Positions 34,784 to 44,145 of a stretch of DNA of 64,000 nucleotides are shown piece by piece (positions within the stretch are counted from its first letter, which is position 1; each line of letters begins with the position of its first letter). Source of the DNA: Eubacterium aggregans (GTDB taxonomy: Bacteria > Bacillota > Clostridia > Eubacteriales > Eubacteriaceae). The stretch covers positions 52,098 through 116,097 of the forward strand of contig NZ_FNRK01000009.1 in the NCBI RefSeq assembly GCF_900107815.1. Direction: 5' to 3'. The position numbers and the translations under genes are program-made. A model generated the notes under the pieces. The model worked only from the letters and a program-made list of their open reading frames with translations, did no database searches and was not told the origin of the DNA.

Positions 34784-35767
34784 ATGATAAAAATCGGTAT
34801 TTTGGGCTACGGGAACCTGGGGCGGGGCGTTGAATGCGCCATCCGACAAAACCCGGATATGGAGCTCGTCGCCATCTTCACCCGCCGGCCCCCGGAGACT
34901 CTCACCATTCTGACAGAGGGGGTCCCCGTCCGCAGCGTCGAGGATGCCCCAGCTTTTGAGGATACCATCGACGTCATGATCCTCTGCGGCGGCAGCGCCA
35001 CCGACCTCCCCCAGCAAACCCCGGATTTTGCAGGGCGCTTCAACGTGGTGGACAGCTTTGACACCCACGCCAAAATCCCAGAGCACTTTGCAGCGGTGGA
35101 TAAAGCCGCCACAGAAGCGGGCCATGTTGCCCTGATTTCCGCAGGCTGGGACCCCGGCCTCTTCTCCCTCAACCGGGTTTATGGCAACGCCATCCTGCCT
35201 GTGGGGCAGGATTATACCTTCTGGGGCAAGGGCGTCAGTCAGGGCCATTCCGATGCCATCCGGCGTATTGAAGGCGTGGTGGATGCCCGTCAGTATACCA
35301 TCCCCGTGGATGCCGCCCTGGAGGCCGTGCGCAGTGGTGTCAACCCAGAGCTTTCCACCCGGGAAAAACACACCCGGGAATGCTTCGTCGTCGCCAGAGA
35401 CGGCGCGGACCAAGCTGCCATCGAAGCTGAAATCGTCGGGATGCCCAACTATTTCGCGGATTATGACACCACCGTCCACTTTATTTCCGCCGAAGAGCTG
35501 GCCCGGGACCATCAGGGAATCCCCCATGGCGGCTTCGTCATCCGCAGCGGTGCCACCGGCTGGGAAAATGAACATAAGGCCGTGGTAGAATACAGCTTAA
35601 AGCTGGATTCCAACCCCGAGTTTACCGCCTGTGTCCTGGTCGCCTGTGCCCGGGCCGTTGCCCGCTTCGCTGCCCAAGGGGCAAAAGGGGCTAAGACCAT
35701 CTTTGATGTCCCACCCGCTTATTTGTGCGCTGGTGATGGGGCAGATTTGCGTAAAATATTGCTTTAA
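34784..35767 (+). CDS. ddh: meso-Diaminopimelate dehydrogenase
   Basis: 327 aa of family length. The N-terminal Rossmann motif IGILGYGNLGRG and the central SAGWDPGLFSLNRV match NADP-dependent meso-diaminopimelate D-dehydrogenase, which forms meso-DAP directly from tetrahydrodipicolinate for lysine and cell wall. GAGGAGGAAG precedes the ATG. Monocistronic between an extended -10 promoter and a terminator. Opposite-strand open frames across it are shadows of its high G+C third positions. Confidence 0.93.
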   Translation: MIKIGILGYGNLGRGVECAIRQNPDMELVAIFTRRPPETLTILTEGVPVRSVEDAPAFEDTIDVMILCGGSATDLPQQTPDFAGRFNVVDSFDTHAKIPEHFAAVDKAATEAGHVALISAGWDPGLFSLNRVYGNAILPVGQDYTFWGKGVSQGHSDAIRRIEGVVDARQYTIPVDAALEAVRSGVNPELSTREKHTRECFVVARDGADQAAIEAEIVGMPNYFADYDTTVHFISAEELARDHQGIPHGGFVIRSGATGWENEHKAVVEYSLKLDSNPEFTACVLVACARAVARFAAQGAKGAKTIFDVPPAYLCAGDGADLRKILL

Positions 35768-35776
35768 AGCCCAAGG

Positions 35777-35812
35777 AGCCGCTGCATTCTTTCCAGATGC
35801 GGCGGCTTTTTT
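35777..35812 (+). terminator. Terminator after ddh
   Basis: AGCCGCTGCAT (35777-35787) pairs with ATGCGGCGGCT (35797-35807), followed by TTTTTT. Almost the same hairpin recurs at 36879-36915, on the other side of the Rpn-type pseudogene. Confidence 0.9.
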
Positions 35813-35881
35813 GTCGTTGCAATATTAAGGGAGTGCTTGTATAATAAGACCATAAGACACAATGGGCTTAAGGGGAAGAAA

Positions 35882-36864
35882 ATGGGAAAAAAGATATCGC
35901 ACTCAAAGAATTTTTTTCAAATAACAACCGTTTTGCACAATTATGCAACAATGCTCTTTTTAATGGTAAATCCGTTATACAGGCCGATCGTCTTAAACCC
36001 TTAGACAGTGCCCAAAGTGAGCTTATCCCCCTGGGCGAGAAAGCCGCTGATTTTATCCAGAAAAACCGGGACGTGGTAAAGCTTTATAACGATGAAATGG
36101 CATTTATCGTTCTCGGACTGGAATCCCAAAACGATATACATTATGCCATGCCGCTGCGCTGCCTAGTCTAGGATGCTCACTCCTATGACAGGCAATATCG
36201 TGAAATTGGAGATACCCATCGAAAGAACAGGGATTTAAAGGGAGCGGAGCGATTAAGCCGCTTTGCACGAGGGGATAAACTCATCCCCGTAATAACCCTG
36301 GTCGTTTATTATGGCACCACACCCTGGGATGCCCCCAGAAGTTTAAGGGAAATGATTGCCATGCCAGGGGGAAACCCAATACTGGCTTCACTGGTTCCAG
36401 ACTACCCCATGCACCTGCTGGAAGTCCAGTGTATTGAAAACATGGAAGAATACGAGGGCGAGCTAAAAGTCCTTCTGGGCTTTGTAAAATATCAAAAGAA
36501 TTTAGAGGCACTTTTAACCTTTGTGGGTGAGAATGAAGAAATCTGCAAAAAGCTTCCCCGAGAAACCCTACGGACCATCGAGGCCGTTGCGGAGATTAAA
36601 GAGCTGGAAGAGTATATTCCCAATATTGAAGAACAGGAGGTGATTAATATGTGTGATGCATTACAGCAGTTAAGGCAAGAAGGTCGCATGGAAGGTCGCA
36701 TGGAAGGTCGCACGGAAGGTCGACGCGAAGGTAAGCTGGAGGCTGAAGAATCGATCATTCTGGAAATGCTCAAAAAGAAGCTGGATATCCCCTTGATTGA
36801 AGACATCACCCACCTGCCCACCGAGCGTATTTTAGAAATTAAGCGACAGTATAAAATTCAGTGA
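35882..36864 (+). pseudogene. Decayed Rpn-family recombination-promoting nuclease/transposase
   Basis: One frame encodes a recognisable protein (about 325 aa) running from KDIALKEFFSNNNRFAQL through VVYYGTTPWDAP to a C-terminal EGRxEGR repeat. Two lesions break it. The ATG at 35882 is out of frame by one because an A run has 6 rather than 7 A, and an in-frame TAG stands at 36169-36171 where the family has a tyrosine (LVYDA-type). The repeat region (36688-36735) is four 12-bp copies of GGTCGCATGGAA type. An intact downstream reading frame starts only at 36352. Rpn proteins are PD-(D/E)XK nucleases annotated as putative transposases. Confidence 0.82.
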
Positions 36865-36878
36865 TTTTGGAATTGTGG

Positions 36879-36915
36879 AGCCGCTGCATCCCTGTGAAGG
36901 ATGCGGCGGCTTTTT
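36879..36915 (+). terminator. Terminator after the Rpn-type pseudogene (near-copy of the ddh terminator)
   Basis: AGCCGCTGCATCC (36879-36891) pairs with GGATGCGGCGGCT (36899-36911), followed by TTTTT. It shares the stem with the hairpin at 35777-35812. Confidence 0.9.
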
Positions 36916-36941
36916 GATGGGCTTGTGGAGATACCTTGTAT

Positions 36942-36967
36942 AAAAAAACAGCAATGCTGTTTTTTTA
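36942..36967 (-). terminator. Terminator after the large adhesin gene
   Basis: Symmetric A7-CAGC-AAT-GCTG-T7 hairpin, usable from both strands; it lies 22 bp past the adhesin stop codon. Confidence 0.75.
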
Positions 36968-36989
36968 GCACTACTGTTTTGTGGATTCT

Positions 36990-39900
36990 TTACTTGCTGG
37001 TGTTAAATACGTTGATAGCCGAGGCGGTGTCGGAGAGCCAGTTCCAGTTTTTATTTTGGTTCACAAAGCTGACCTGGGTGCGGGTGCCTCCAGCGTAGGT
37101 GGTGTATTTGGTGGATGCTGTCCAATTATTGTTTGTTTTGGGACTCTTGACATCCTCTAAGCCACTGAAGGTGTGCTTACCATTATCTCCATCTGTTCCC
37201 TTCGTTCCAATATAGAAGAGATAGCCGGCAGAGATATTATTATCGGCACCTTGTTTGTTTAACTCAGTTGTACCTAGCTCCTTAGACTCCAACACATACT
37301 TCTTCGACCAATCCGTTTCTTCGGTCACTTTGTAATAACCCTTTTTCAATCCTGAGATCAACCGAGAGTCTTTCGTCATATTGCCATTGGCATCAAAGCT
37401 AATGGTTTCGTAGAAGGTACTGGTTGGTGTTGCCGCCGTCGCGTCTGAATTGGCAAGGCTATTTTCATAGTACTCAATCTTGTAGACAAAGGTCTGGTTA
37501 GCATTGATTTTATTGATATTGCTGTACTGGCTGTCAATGCTCTTGTTGATTTGGATTTGGCCTTTGACTACGTGGATGGTGTAAGTAGCCGGACCCTTGG
37601 TCAGTGTGCTGTTAACACCTATCTCTGTTGCATCTCCAGAAATAGAACTATTTGTATGCGCAGAGCTTTCCGCTGTCGATGCCCCTAGATTATTGTAGGT
37701 TACCTTCGCATAATAGGTATTGGTAGACGCATCTGGCGTTAGTGTTTCTAGCATTTCCTCTGTTATTTCAGTACTACACAATTCCTCAGTATATAGTTTT
37801 ACTTCAAATCGATCAGCTGTCACCGCATAACCTGATAGGTTAAATTTCTCCAGCGCACTTTGAATAAGCTGTGCCTTGATGGCATCATTCAGGGGCACTG
37901 TATCCCCCCAGAAAATGGTTTCTTCTGCGTTATTAATGGTGAAATCAGACTTAACATTAACCGTGGGTTGATCTAGGGGTTTGCTGGCAGTGCCGACAGT
38001 AATGGCGGAATCCGCACCGTTGGTAGTTACTGCATTGCCGCCGATGTAGTTATCCTTGGCTTTGACGGTGATGATTTTGCTCCAGGCTTGTACTCCGGTA
38101 TTGGCTGTGTTCGGGATGGTCTGGTTTTCCCAAACGACATAGAAGGCTTTCTTCGCACTGTCGTAGCGAACGACGCCGCCGTTGTCCAGGGTGATAGAAC
38201 CTCCGTCAGTCATATTTTTGTCGTCTGTACCTTTGGTATCTATGGTAATTTTATTGCCACTATCATCCAAAATATCAAAACGTGTATCGATATAGTCTTT
38301 CACCGTAGCGTTGCTGATATCCGTGTTGTGAGTGATAGTGCTTTGAATAGTGTCAAAGATATTTTGCAGGCTTTCGGCATCATTGGCGGTAAAGGCACAA
38401 TTTGTACTTGCGATACCATTTAGCCAGTTCTTGGTTGTATCATTCAATCCAAGACCAACTGTAAAAACTGTGACGCCTGCATCCTTTAAATCTTGTACCG
38501 CTTTTTCGGTTTTCGTCTTAGAATCCCAATCATCCGTATTTGTATCCGATGGATAATTATGATTCCCTGTCGGTGCGCCATCTGTAAAGAGAATAACGTA
38601 TTGTGGAATACCAGTTTGTTTAGAGCTTCCCAGCTGTTGTTTTGCAAGATCAAGCCCTAATTCAGGCATTGTTCCACCACTAGCGGATAGTTTATTTATC
38701 GTTGTAATTAAACTGCTAGCATCTGTGCCAATTGTGCTAATACTTGCATCTAGATTACCCCCACCGTAACTGGTCGAAGAAAAAGATGTGATCCCAACCT
38801 TGCTTTGAGATGAGTTCTTAGCCATATTCGTCAGGAAACTTCCAGCAGATGCTTTTAAGGCATCCATCCGTGTAGTTACTTTTTTATAGACAGTTACTGT
38901 ACTATTATCATCAACTTTTGTTTTACTGACCTTCCAGTATTTCTTACCCTGGCTTTTATCATAAGTCATAGTTAGATGATTATCGCCATAATAATAGGTT
39001 GTCGACTTATCCAAGGAATTTTTAATCTCATTATAAGCACCGATTGCAGTGTAAGTCGCTTGATCTAAGGTATAACTCATCGACCCTGATCGATCCAGCA
39101 CCAACATAACATCCGCGACACCGCCTTCGGTAGTTTCCTCCGTGCTGCTGGCCTTCGAGCTTGCCGTAATATTGATATCGTAAGTCCGGTCATTCCAATC
39201 CTTTACCGTGGCGGTTTTGCTGGATTCCAGGTCTTTGTTGAGAATCTCCTGGGCGGTGTAGTTAATGATTTTGTTATCTGTAACCACATCTCCCTGCGTT
39301 CCATCTGCATTTTTGACATAGACGGTGGCGGTGGCAGTTACGCCATCCGCATTTGCTACCACATCGACGATCCAGCTGTTGTCTGAGGCGGTGTACTTAT
39401 CAGGTGCAGAGGATTCGGTCAGGGTGTAGGTGCCGACCCGCAGGTTGTTGAAATTGAGCTTACCTTCTGCGTCCGAGCTGGCAGTGTACTGGATTGTTTC
39501 GTTGCCTTCGCCGTTCATGGCGAGCTTAAAGCTGGCACCTTCGAGCATTTCACCCTTTGTATTGGTTTTGATTAATTCAAGATTAGCCAAGGGGACATTT
39601 TCGACAGTCGTGATTTGGGCGTTGGGGATGGTGAAGTTCATGTTACAATGAGAGAGATTCCCTCCGCGTTCCATATAAAGAACGGTTAAAGTATGCTCCT
39701 TGTTTTTATCGTAATTTCCTGTAGCATCTTTAATTTTTGTCCATAAATCGACATTTCCTGTTTGCGCAGCATGAATACCGCCAATATCCAGGACAACCGA
39801 TCCGTCTAAAAGAACCCACAGGTCGTCGTCACCCGTAAACGTATAATCCAATGGACCTACATAATCGCCTAATGTAAACTTGATGTCGTAACGCATACCG

Positions 39901-41300
39901 AAATAATAGTTGTGGCTCGCATCATAATCAGAACTAGCATGTTCTTCGGTATCAAGGGGGAAGAAATCACTAGTGTTAGTAATCATATTTGTAGTTCCAT
40001 CACCTTTATACACGCTGTTTAAAGAATAGGTATCCCCCGAACGACTAAATCCAAGTTTGTAATTTGAAAAGATCGCCTTTCCGGCTTTTGTATCACTCGA
40101 AAACAGACCAGGTTCATCGACGTTAAACTCAACGTTCCCATCAGCATCAAGTCCTTTTACAATACCATGTTTGATTGCACCAGCATTATAGAGGTCTCCA
40201 TTTCCTCCATAAGCATATGTACCAGAAGAGAAACAATTAATTAATTTATTATAACCACCATCATTTATTGTCGTCAGATATCCTTGATTGCTATAAACAT
40301 TCCCGTAAGAATTACCCGATATTTGTGTACCATCTGCATTTGTTCCACTTACAGCACCAACGCCGATACGCTTTGTTGGAACAGATTCACTAGGATAATT
40401 TCCTTCGTAATTAATACTATTTTTTTGATTCGTGTTATTATCATCGGCTCCAGGTTTGACGGTGTAATCATAAAAAGTCGTGTCTCCTTTAATATTTGAA
40501 CTTGCAGGTGTATAGATAATCTTTACCGTCGTATCTGAGGTCAACTCCAAATTTAATCCATCAGCGATGGAATCTCCATTATAAGTTTTTGTCGTTCCAC
40601 TCTTTGGTGTGACGTCAATGGATTTTACATCCCAGTTTGTCGCCTTCTTATAATCATTAATCTTAGCACCAACCGTCAGGTTTTTTACATCATCGGCATA
40701 AATCTTTTTGTTTGTTTCACTATTATAATGCTCAATGGTCACCTGAATATTACTAGTCCCTTTATTGGTGATGACGTAGGTTGAGAAATGATTAGTGTCA
40801 AAAGCGATCTTCCCATCATCAGCCGTACTCGCATTCATATTCTCCACCGTCTTAACATCATCAGACACATGGTACACCGCAGCGGTGTCCCCTGCGGCAA
40901 CTTCCGGGGTGGTGACAGTTACCTTAACGGTGGCACCGGGTTCCACTTCCTTGCCGTCCACGGTAAATTTAATATCGTAGGCTTTGGCGCTCTTAATGGC
41001 CTTTTGTTCTTCCACGGCTTTTTCATCCAGCTTTTGCTGCATATCGGTGGTGATTTCCACCGGGGTCACCGAAAGCACGGCATTCTCCGGCAAATCCCCA
41101 GGATTACTCAGGGTAACTTTGACGTTCACCTCGTCACTTTTATAATCAAAGCGGACGACCTCGGTGCCGTTTTCCTGGACGGTGGTCCGGGGGGCGCTAT
41201 CCTCTGCCAGAACCACTGCGCCACACATGATAAACATCACAAACAGCAGGGCTGCTCCGATGATTCCTTTAAAGATCTTAGTGTTTATTTTTGAATTCAT
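36990..41300 (-). CDS. Large exported adhesin with fibro-slime, SpaA-like and VWA domains
   Basis: 1436 aa. Signal peptide at residues 1-32 (IIGAALLFVMFIMCGAVVLA). Residues about 45-180 form a beta domain ending HFSTYVITN. Residues about 280-560 are fibro-slime/PA14-like (TGDDDLWVLLDGSVVLDIGG near 495), 565-660 an SpaA-type prealbumin fold (LANLELIKTN onward), and about 725-1000 a VWA domain with MIDAS motif DRSGS near 736. Beta repeats follow to the end. There is no LPxTG motif or C-terminal membrane helix, so anchoring is unclear: it may be secreted or held by partners. Transcribed alone from promoter C. Confidence 0.88.
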   Translation of the reverse strand: MNSKINTKIFKGIIGAALLFVMFIMCGAVVLAEDSAPRTTVQENGTEVVRFDYKSDEVNVKVTLSNPGDLPENAVLSVTPVEITTDMQQKLDEKAVEEQKAIKSAKAYDIKFTVDGKEVEPGATVKVTVTTPEVAAGDTAAVYHVSDDVKTVENMNASTADDGKIAFDTNHFSTYVITNKGTSNIQVTIEHYNSETNKKIYADDVKNLTVGAKINDYKKATNWDVKSIDVTPKSGTTKTYNGDSIADGLNLELTSDTTVKIIYTPASSNIKGDTTFYDYTVKPGADDNNTNQKNSINYEGNYPSESVPTKRIGVGAVSGTNADGTQISGNSYGNVYSNQGYLTTINDGGYNKLINCFSSGTYAYGGNGDLYNAGAIKHGIVKGLDADGNVEFNVDEPGLFSSDTKAGKAIFSNYKLGFSRSGDTYSLNSVYKGDGTTNMITNTSDFFPLDTEEHASSDYDASHNYYFGMRYDIKFTLGDYVGPLDYTFTGDDDLWVLLDGSVVLDIGGIHAAQTGNVDLWTKIKDATGNYDKNKEHTLTVLYMERGGNLSHCNMNFTIPNAQITTVENVPLANLELIKTNTKGEMLEGASFKLAMNGEGNETIQYTASSDAEGKLNFNNLRVGTYTLTESSAPDKYTASDNSWIVDVVANADGVTATATVYVKNADGTQGDVVTDNKIINYTAQEILNKDLESSKTATVKDWNDRTYDINITASSKASSTEETTEGGVADVMLVLDRSGSMSYTLDQATYTAIGAYNEIKNSLDKSTTYYYGDNHLTMTYDKSQGKKYWKVSKTKVDDNSTVTVYKKVTTRMDALKASAGSFLTNMAKNSSQSKVGITSFSSTSYGGGNLDASISTIGTDASSLITTINKLSASGGTMPELGLDLAKQQLGSSKQTGIPQYVILFTDGAPTGNHNYPSDTNTDDWDSKTKTEKAVQDLKDAGVTVFTVGLGLNDTTKNWLNGIASTNCAFTANDAESLQNIFDTIQSTITHNTDISNATVKDYIDTRFDILDDSGNKITIDTKGTDDKNMTDGGSITLDNGGVVRYDSAKKAFYVVWENQTIPNTANTGVQAWSKIITVKAKDNYIGGNAVTTNGADSAITVGTASKPLDQPTVNVKSDFTINNAEETIFWGDTVPLNDAIKAQLIQSALEKFNLSGYAVTADRFEVKLYTEELCSTEITEEMLETLTPDASTNTYYAKVTYNNLGASTAESSAHTNSSISGDATEIGVNSTLTKGPATYTIHVVKGQIQINKSIDSQYSNINKINANQTFVYKIEYYENSLANSDATAATPTSTFYETISFDANGNMTKDSRLISGLKKGYYKVTEETDWSKKYVLESKELGTTELNKQGADNNISAGYLFYIGTKGTDGDNGKHTFSGLEDVKSPKTNNNWTASTKYTTYAGGTRTQVSFVNQNKNWNWLSDTASAINVFNTSK

Positions 41301-41368
41301 TTGCGTTCCCCTTCCAGATCAATTTCTTTTTATATTTTCGATTGATTTCGCTATCTTTGTTTTCCATT

Positions 41369-41401
41369 ATTCTATCAAGGGGGAGTCACACCCCAGTCAC
41401 A
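41369..41401 (-). promoter_or_regulatory. Promoter C: TGTGAC direct repeat with -10 box upstream of the adhesin
   Basis: On the minus strand TGTGAC (41401-41396), 5 nt, TGTGAC (41390-41385), 10 nt, TAGAAT (41374-41369). Period 11 bp; ATG 69 nt downstream. Confidence 0.75.
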
Positions 41402-41424
41402 GATAAAAAATCCAGCAAAAACTA

Positions 41425-41447
41425 TAAAAGCATGGCTCGCGCCATGC
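41425..41447 (-). terminator. Terminator after the BTAD operon
   Basis: On the minus strand GCATGGC-GCGA-GCCATGC, followed by TTTTATAG. It separates the BTAD operon from promoter C. Confidence 0.7.
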
Positions 41448-41460
41448 CTGTTGTAAAGCT

Positions 41461-41874
41461 CTATAATAATTTTAAGCATTCCCGGACACTTTCAAACTCG
41501 CCAAGGGTGCTGCCATCCGCCCCCTTTAAAAGCCCCTGCCATTCCGCGTGCTTCCGGGTGAGCATAATCAAATCGACGGTCTTGACCTGTCCGGCCATCT
41601 CCAGTATTTCGGCACACCCGTGGAAGTGCTGGGGGCTGCCGCAATAGGACTGGGGGACTTCCTTGCCGGCTTTAAAGCTTCTGATAATCTGGCTGGGCTG
41701 GGGTTTCCCGATGCGGTTGAAGGCCTCATCCACCTGGATGATGAATTCCCCAATGCCGTCAAAGGGAATGGCCTCCTCCAAAGCGATGCCGACGAGTCGC
41801 CCGGCGAAACGGTCCACGGTGTGCACATCGATGCAGATTCGGATGCAATTATCTGGGATTTGCCGCTCCTTCAT
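41461..41874 (-). CDS. Hypothetical protein co-translated with the BTAD regulator
   Basis: 137 aa from the ATG at 41874, one nucleotide after the regulator's TAA, with GGAGG 7 nt before it; this tight link suggests a shared function. The protein is soluble, with no signal peptide. It starts MKERQIPDNCIRICIDVHTV and has two cysteines in the middle (SYCGSPQHFHGCAEI) next to histidines, so metal binding is conceivable. I do not recognise the family. Confidence 0.65.
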   Translation of the reverse strand: MKERQIPDNCIRICIDVHTVDRFAGRLVGIALEEAIPFDGIGEFIIQVDEAFNRIGKPQPSQIIRSFKAGKEVPQSYCGSPQHFHGCAEILEMAGQVKTVDLIMLTRKHAEWQGLLKGADGSTLGEFESVRECLKLL

Positions 41875-41875
41875 T

Positions 41876-43117
41876 TTAAGACCTCCGGCTGCCATTTTTG
41901 CCCGCGCCCTTCTTTTTTCTCGGTAATGCGTCCATCTCCTGTAAGCTGTAGCTTAAGCGTGTTTTGGACTTTTTTTTTGTATTATAATAGTTCATTTCGA
42001 TGCGCTCCATAACCATTTTAGCGGTTTCGTACTGGCAGGTGGGCAGCAGCACGATAAATTGGGAGCCGCTGTACCGGGAGATGACATCCCCGGAGCGCAG
42101 GCTGCCCAGGAGAACACCTTCCAAGGAGTCCATGCCATCGCTGATCATGCCCAGATAGGCGGGGCTGTCCACGGGGATTTCAACCCGGGGGATGACAGTG
42201 ATGAGGCCGATATAAACGGAAATCCCCAGCCGCCCGGCCCGCCGGATTTCCAGATCGTAGGTTTTTTTAAAAACCCCGTATTCGCACAAAAAGGCCCCGG
42301 ACTCAACATCCTCCCGCAGCTCCCGCTCAATGGCGGCAATGTCCATTTCCTGGTCGTGGGTCTGCTTCAACAAATCCTCATATACCCGGCGCAGCTCTTC
42401 GGAGGGGGCGATCCCCAGGCTTTCGTAGAGAAGATCAACAGCGTGCTTGTATTGCTCCATTGCCAATTTCGGTTTACCCTGGAGCATGAGTCCTTTCACA
42501 AAGGCGGTATGGATATCCTCATCCAAGGTGTCCAGCTTTAAAACCTCTCTACAGCACTCTGCCATCTCGCCATATTCTCCAAAATCCTCCAAAATCCCCA
42601 GGCGATTTTTTGCCGCCTCTAGGTATTGAGAGTGGTAGTAGGTGGATAGTGAAGCCACCCAGTGCTCCCCCGCAAGCTTAGGCATAAACATCCCTTTGTA
42701 CAAGGCCATGGCACTGCCATAGTCCTCAGCCGCAGCCTTTTCAGTCGGTGCAGCCTTTGCCCGCTGACAGAGTCGATCAAAATCCTCGGCATCGACCTCT
42801 AGGGTATACTCTGGATTCCAGGCATAAGAACCACGCCCAGTGAGAATGAAAGCATGGTCTCCCCAGGTTTTTTTTATGAGTGCCCGAAGGCGGTACATGA
42901 GATTTTTTAAGGCTCCTGCGGGATTGTCGCTCTTTTCGTCTGGCCATAAACTTTCGCAGATTTCCTGCACCGTCATTTCTTTATCACGGTGGATGATCAT
43001 GTAGACTAAAAGCTTGGTCAACATTTCGGAGCGGATGCGGTCTTCGTCCAGTGTTCCCCCCAATCCTTCCAAAATAAATCGGCTAAACATTTGGACTCGT
43101 AAGCTATTTTCCTTCAT
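41876..43117 (-). CDS. BTAD/SARP-type transcriptional regulator with degenerate GGDEF domain
   Basis: 413 aa. Residues 5-102 form an OmpR/SARP-like winged helix (SLWPDEKSDNPAGALKNLMY, then RGSYAWNP), 108-255 a BTAD helical-repeat domain, and about 275-395 a GGDEF-like domain whose catalytic motif is replaced by SGSQF (350-354), so it cannot make cyclic-di-GMP but might still sense a nucleotide. SARP-type proteins bind direct repeats with 11-bp period just upstream of -10 boxes; four such sites flank surface genes around it. Its own leader has TTAAGG-N4-TTAAGG beside TATAAT. GAGGAAAAG precedes the ATG. It is proposed here as the activator of the surface genes. Confidence 0.85.
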   Translation of the reverse strand: MKENSLRVQMFSRFILEGLGGTLDEDRIRSEMLTKLLVYMIIHRDKEMTVQEICESLWPDEKSDNPAGALKNLMYRLRALIKKTWGDHAFILTGRGSYAWNPEYTLEVDAEDFDRLCQRAKAAPTEKAAAEDYGSAMALYKGMFMPKLAGEHWVASLSTYYHSQYLEAAKNRLGILEDFGEYGEMAECCREVLKLDTLDEDIHTAFVKGLMLQGKPKLAMEQYKHAVDLLYESLGIAPSEELRRVYEDLLKQTHDQEMDIAAIERELREDVESGAFLCEYGVFKKTYDLEIRRAGRLGISVYIGLITVIPRVEIPVDSPAYLGMISDGMDSLEGVLLGSLRSGDVISRYSGSQFIVLLPTCQYETAKMVMERIEMNYYNTKKKSKTRLSYSLQEMDALPRKKKGAGKNGSRRS

Positions 43118-43212
43118 TACGCTTTTCCTCTTTACAAGATATGTTTTTAATTATACCTTAACCTTCCTTAATTCCCCTTGGATTTATGGGCTAATTTGGT
43201 CAAAAAATGCGT

Positions 43213-43254
43213 AAAAAAAGCCTGTGCACGTTCTCAAATTCTAACATGCACAGG
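43213..43254 (-). terminator. Terminator of the surface-protein operon
   Basis: On the minus strand CCTGTGCA pairs with TGCACAGG (plus 43221-43254) around an 18-nt loop, then C-TTTTTTT. Confidence 0.85.
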
Positions 43255-43267
43255 TTATGTCTTCTTT

Positions 43268-44143
43268 CTAGCTGCGATGACGCTTTCTGATGAACAGGAA
43301 AGCACCCCCAAGGGATAGGATAATGATTGCACCAATCCCTGCATAGACCCAGGGGGATACCCCCGCACTATCTTTTTGTAAATCCTGATTGGCTAAAGGC
43401 ACATCATTTTCATCCAGGGTGGTTGTCTGTCCCTGTTGATTCGTGGTATTATCCGTGATGGTTTGCCCATCTTGGCCCGTCGTTGTCGTTGCTGTCGTTC
43501 CATCCGTCCCCACTGTCCCGGCCGTTACACCACCGGTAGTGGCGATGGTTGTTCCCCCGGGGAGTACCACCGTCTGGATGACCTCAGTGGGATTGGCTTC
43601 GGCCTCAGCGGTATAGATAAAGTCGATCTGGGTCCCCTTGGCCGTGGCGATGTTGAGGGTCTTGGAGGCCGCATCCACCATGTAGCCGTCAATGGGCAGC
43701 GCGTATTCTGTCACATTCACCCCAACATTGGTAATGGCGGCTCTTTGAGTCGCCAACTCATTGCCATAGTTATCCATATAACGCACCCGATAAACCCCTT
43801 CATTGATAATCCGGGCGTATTGAGCTACATAATTGGCTTTTTGGGTCACCGTTGTTTCGACTTCCGGGCTCCACCCGGTAAAATAATAGCCGGTAGGCGG
43901 AATGGCAGTAATGACGCTTAAATCCACGGTCCCCTCATAAGGTACCTTCACCGTATAGCTTTCATCCACTGCTCCAGTGTCCGCCACCTGAATGGTGCCT
44001 TCTCCCCCTCTAAAGGAAATGGCGTATTCTTTATTGGCATCAGCCGCCTGTACTGGATAAGCTAAAACCACGAGGAGCAAAAAAAGCAGCGTGCTTACCA
44101 GAGCCATGGACGATTTCTTTATGTTTACTTTCAGTGATAACAT
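43268..44143 (-). CDS. Membrane-anchored surface protein with InlB-type beta repeat
   Basis: 291 aa. Signal peptide at residues 1-33 (LLFLLLVVLAYPVQA). Residues about 40-105 resemble an InlB B-repeat (ITAIPPTGYYFTGWSPEV), followed by a MucBP-like segment (YRVRYMDNYGNELA), a threonine/glycine-rich spacer and a C-terminal membrane helix (YAGIGAIIILSLGGAFLFI) with KRHRS tail. DENDVPLA precedes the helix but no LPxTG is present. Its ATG follows the stop of the previous gene within 3 bp, with GAGGGGAG before it. Probably displayed on the cell surface. Confidence 0.78.
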   Translation of the reverse strand: MLSLKVNIKKSSMALVSTLLFLLLVVLAYPVQAADANKEYAISFRGGEGTIQVADTGAVDESYTVKVPYEGTVDLSVITAIPPTGYYFTGWSPEVETTVTQKANYVAQYARIINEGVYRVRYMDNYGNELATQRAAITNVGVNVTEYALPIDGYMVDAASKTLNIATAKGTQIDFIYTAEAEANPTEVIQTVVLPGGTTIATTGGVTAGTVGTDGTTATTTTGQDGQTITDNTTNQQGQTTTLDENDVPLANQDLQKDSAGVSPWVYAGIGAIIILSLGGAFLFIRKRHRS

Positions 44144-44145
44144 GG

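Noticed and set aside
34763..35575. Long open frame (270 aa) on the minus strand over ddh
   Set aside because: It is a shadow of the G+C-rich codon use of ddh, with no binding site and no recognisable protein. ddh has all family motifs.
36688..36735. 12-bp tandem repeat taken as a separate satellite or CRISPR-like array
   Set aside because: It is in frame and encodes the EGRxEGR C-terminus typical of Rpn-type proteins; there are no spacers.
43118..43200. Fifth TGTGAC site upstream of the BTAD gene
   Set aside because: There is no TGTGAC pair there; only TTAAGG-N4-TTAAGG beside TATAAT, which has different sequence and spacing.
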